A stretch of DNA of 5,320 bases from JBDREF01 sp043820045. Its GTDB lineage: Bacteria > Planctomycetota > Phycisphaerae > Sedimentisphaerales > Anaerobacaceae. Below are positions 5,153 to 5,320 of this stretch, piece by piece (position 1 is the first letter of the stretch; each line of letters begins with the position of its first letter). The translations under genes and the position numbers were made by a program. Location: the NCBI GenBank assembly GCA_043820045.1, contig JBDREF010000339.1, positions 1-5,320 on the forward strand, written 5' to 3'. Below the pieces are notes generated by a model, which was given only the letters and a program-made list of their open reading frames with translations, had not been told where the DNA came from and ran no database searches.

Positions 5153-5320
5153 CTAAGGAGCGGTCCTCGGCCGATACAGCCGGATGTCGTCGAAGTACAT
5201 CGTTCCTGCGCCGCCGGCCGCAGGACTGCCTTTCGTGCCAAAGCCGATGCTAATCGTATTGACACTGGTGAGCGCCGCGCCCTGATCGTCAAATGCCTGC
5301 AACGGGATGACCCACTCGTT
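5153..5320 (-). CDS. 3' end of a paralogous secreted modular protein (partial)
   Basis: Fifty-five codons run from the right edge to a TAG at 5155-5153, beginning NEWVIPLQAF and ending MYFDDIRLYRPRTAP. Aligned without gaps to residues 762-811 of the neighbouring 811-residue protein, 40 of 50 positions are identical. The fragment is thus the end of the same CBM-like C-terminal module. Unlike its neighbour, it carries five extra residues (PRTAP) after the shared end. No sorting signal follows. The rest of the gene lies outside the window, so its other domains are unknown. The two genes share orientation and are separated by 388 bases, which indicates tandem duplication of the gene or at least of this module. 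Confidence 0.9.
   Translation of the reverse strand, partial: NEWVIPLQAFDDQGAALTSVNTISIGFGTKGSPAAGGAGTMYFDDIRLYRPRTAP

Noticed and set aside
1..5320. CRISPR array, tRNA, rRNA or insertion sequence
   Set aside because: No regularly spaced repeats, no tRNA-like cloverleaf with TTCRANY signature, no rRNA segments and no transposase frame or flanking terminal repeats were seen.

Overview
The window reads as chromosomal DNA of a planctomycete-like bacterium, most plausibly Phycisphaerae or a related class. Three things point there, and all are inference from protein style. First, a pseudopilin has the AFTLIELLVVIAII leader and an H-x9-DG motif. Second, a large secreted protein is built from PA14 and Fn3-like units of the 'YFGTDxDAV ... 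YYWRVDEVN ... GNVWSFTT' type. Third, it ends in a beta-sandwich finishing in 'MYFDDIRLYR'. No rRNA, tRNA, CRISPR array or insertion sequence was seen.

Layout. Bases 1-54 are probably the last codons of an unidentified plus-strand gene. A good sigma70-type promoter (TTGACG-N17-TAAAAT, 115-143) then leads into a plus-strand pair: a prepilin-like protein (322-1080) and, 30 bases later, a protein with two membrane helices and a possible NTF2-like domain (1111-1686). From 1687 to 2328 there is no firmly established gene. This stretch holds a possible small minus-strand membrane-protein ORF (1664-2044). Its best start, ATG at 2060 with a GGAG ribosome site, is one base out of frame across an A8 run. 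The stretch also holds two 3'-UTR hairpins, one of them a strong intrinsic terminator for the next gene.

Most of the remainder is a minus-strand gene (2329-4764) for an 811-residue exported protein. Its order is signal peptide, malectin/CBM-like module, two Fn3-like units, PA14, a third Fn3-like unit and a C-terminal CBM-like module. No catalytic domain is recognisable, so a carbohydrate-binding or cell-surface structural role is the cautious reading. Its 388-base upstream region contains a candidate extended -10 promoter, an inverted repeat that would pair part of a perfect but orphan Shine-Dalgarno sequence, and a small ORF overlapping the main start codon.

At the right edge (5153-5320, minus) is the 3' end of a second gene. 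Its last residues match the C-terminal module of the 811-residue protein at 40 of 50 positions. The two are therefore tandem paralogs in the same orientation.

No wholly new multi-gene system is evident. The best leads are the A8 frameshift ORF, the structured leader of the 811-residue gene and the tandem array of secreted modular proteins.
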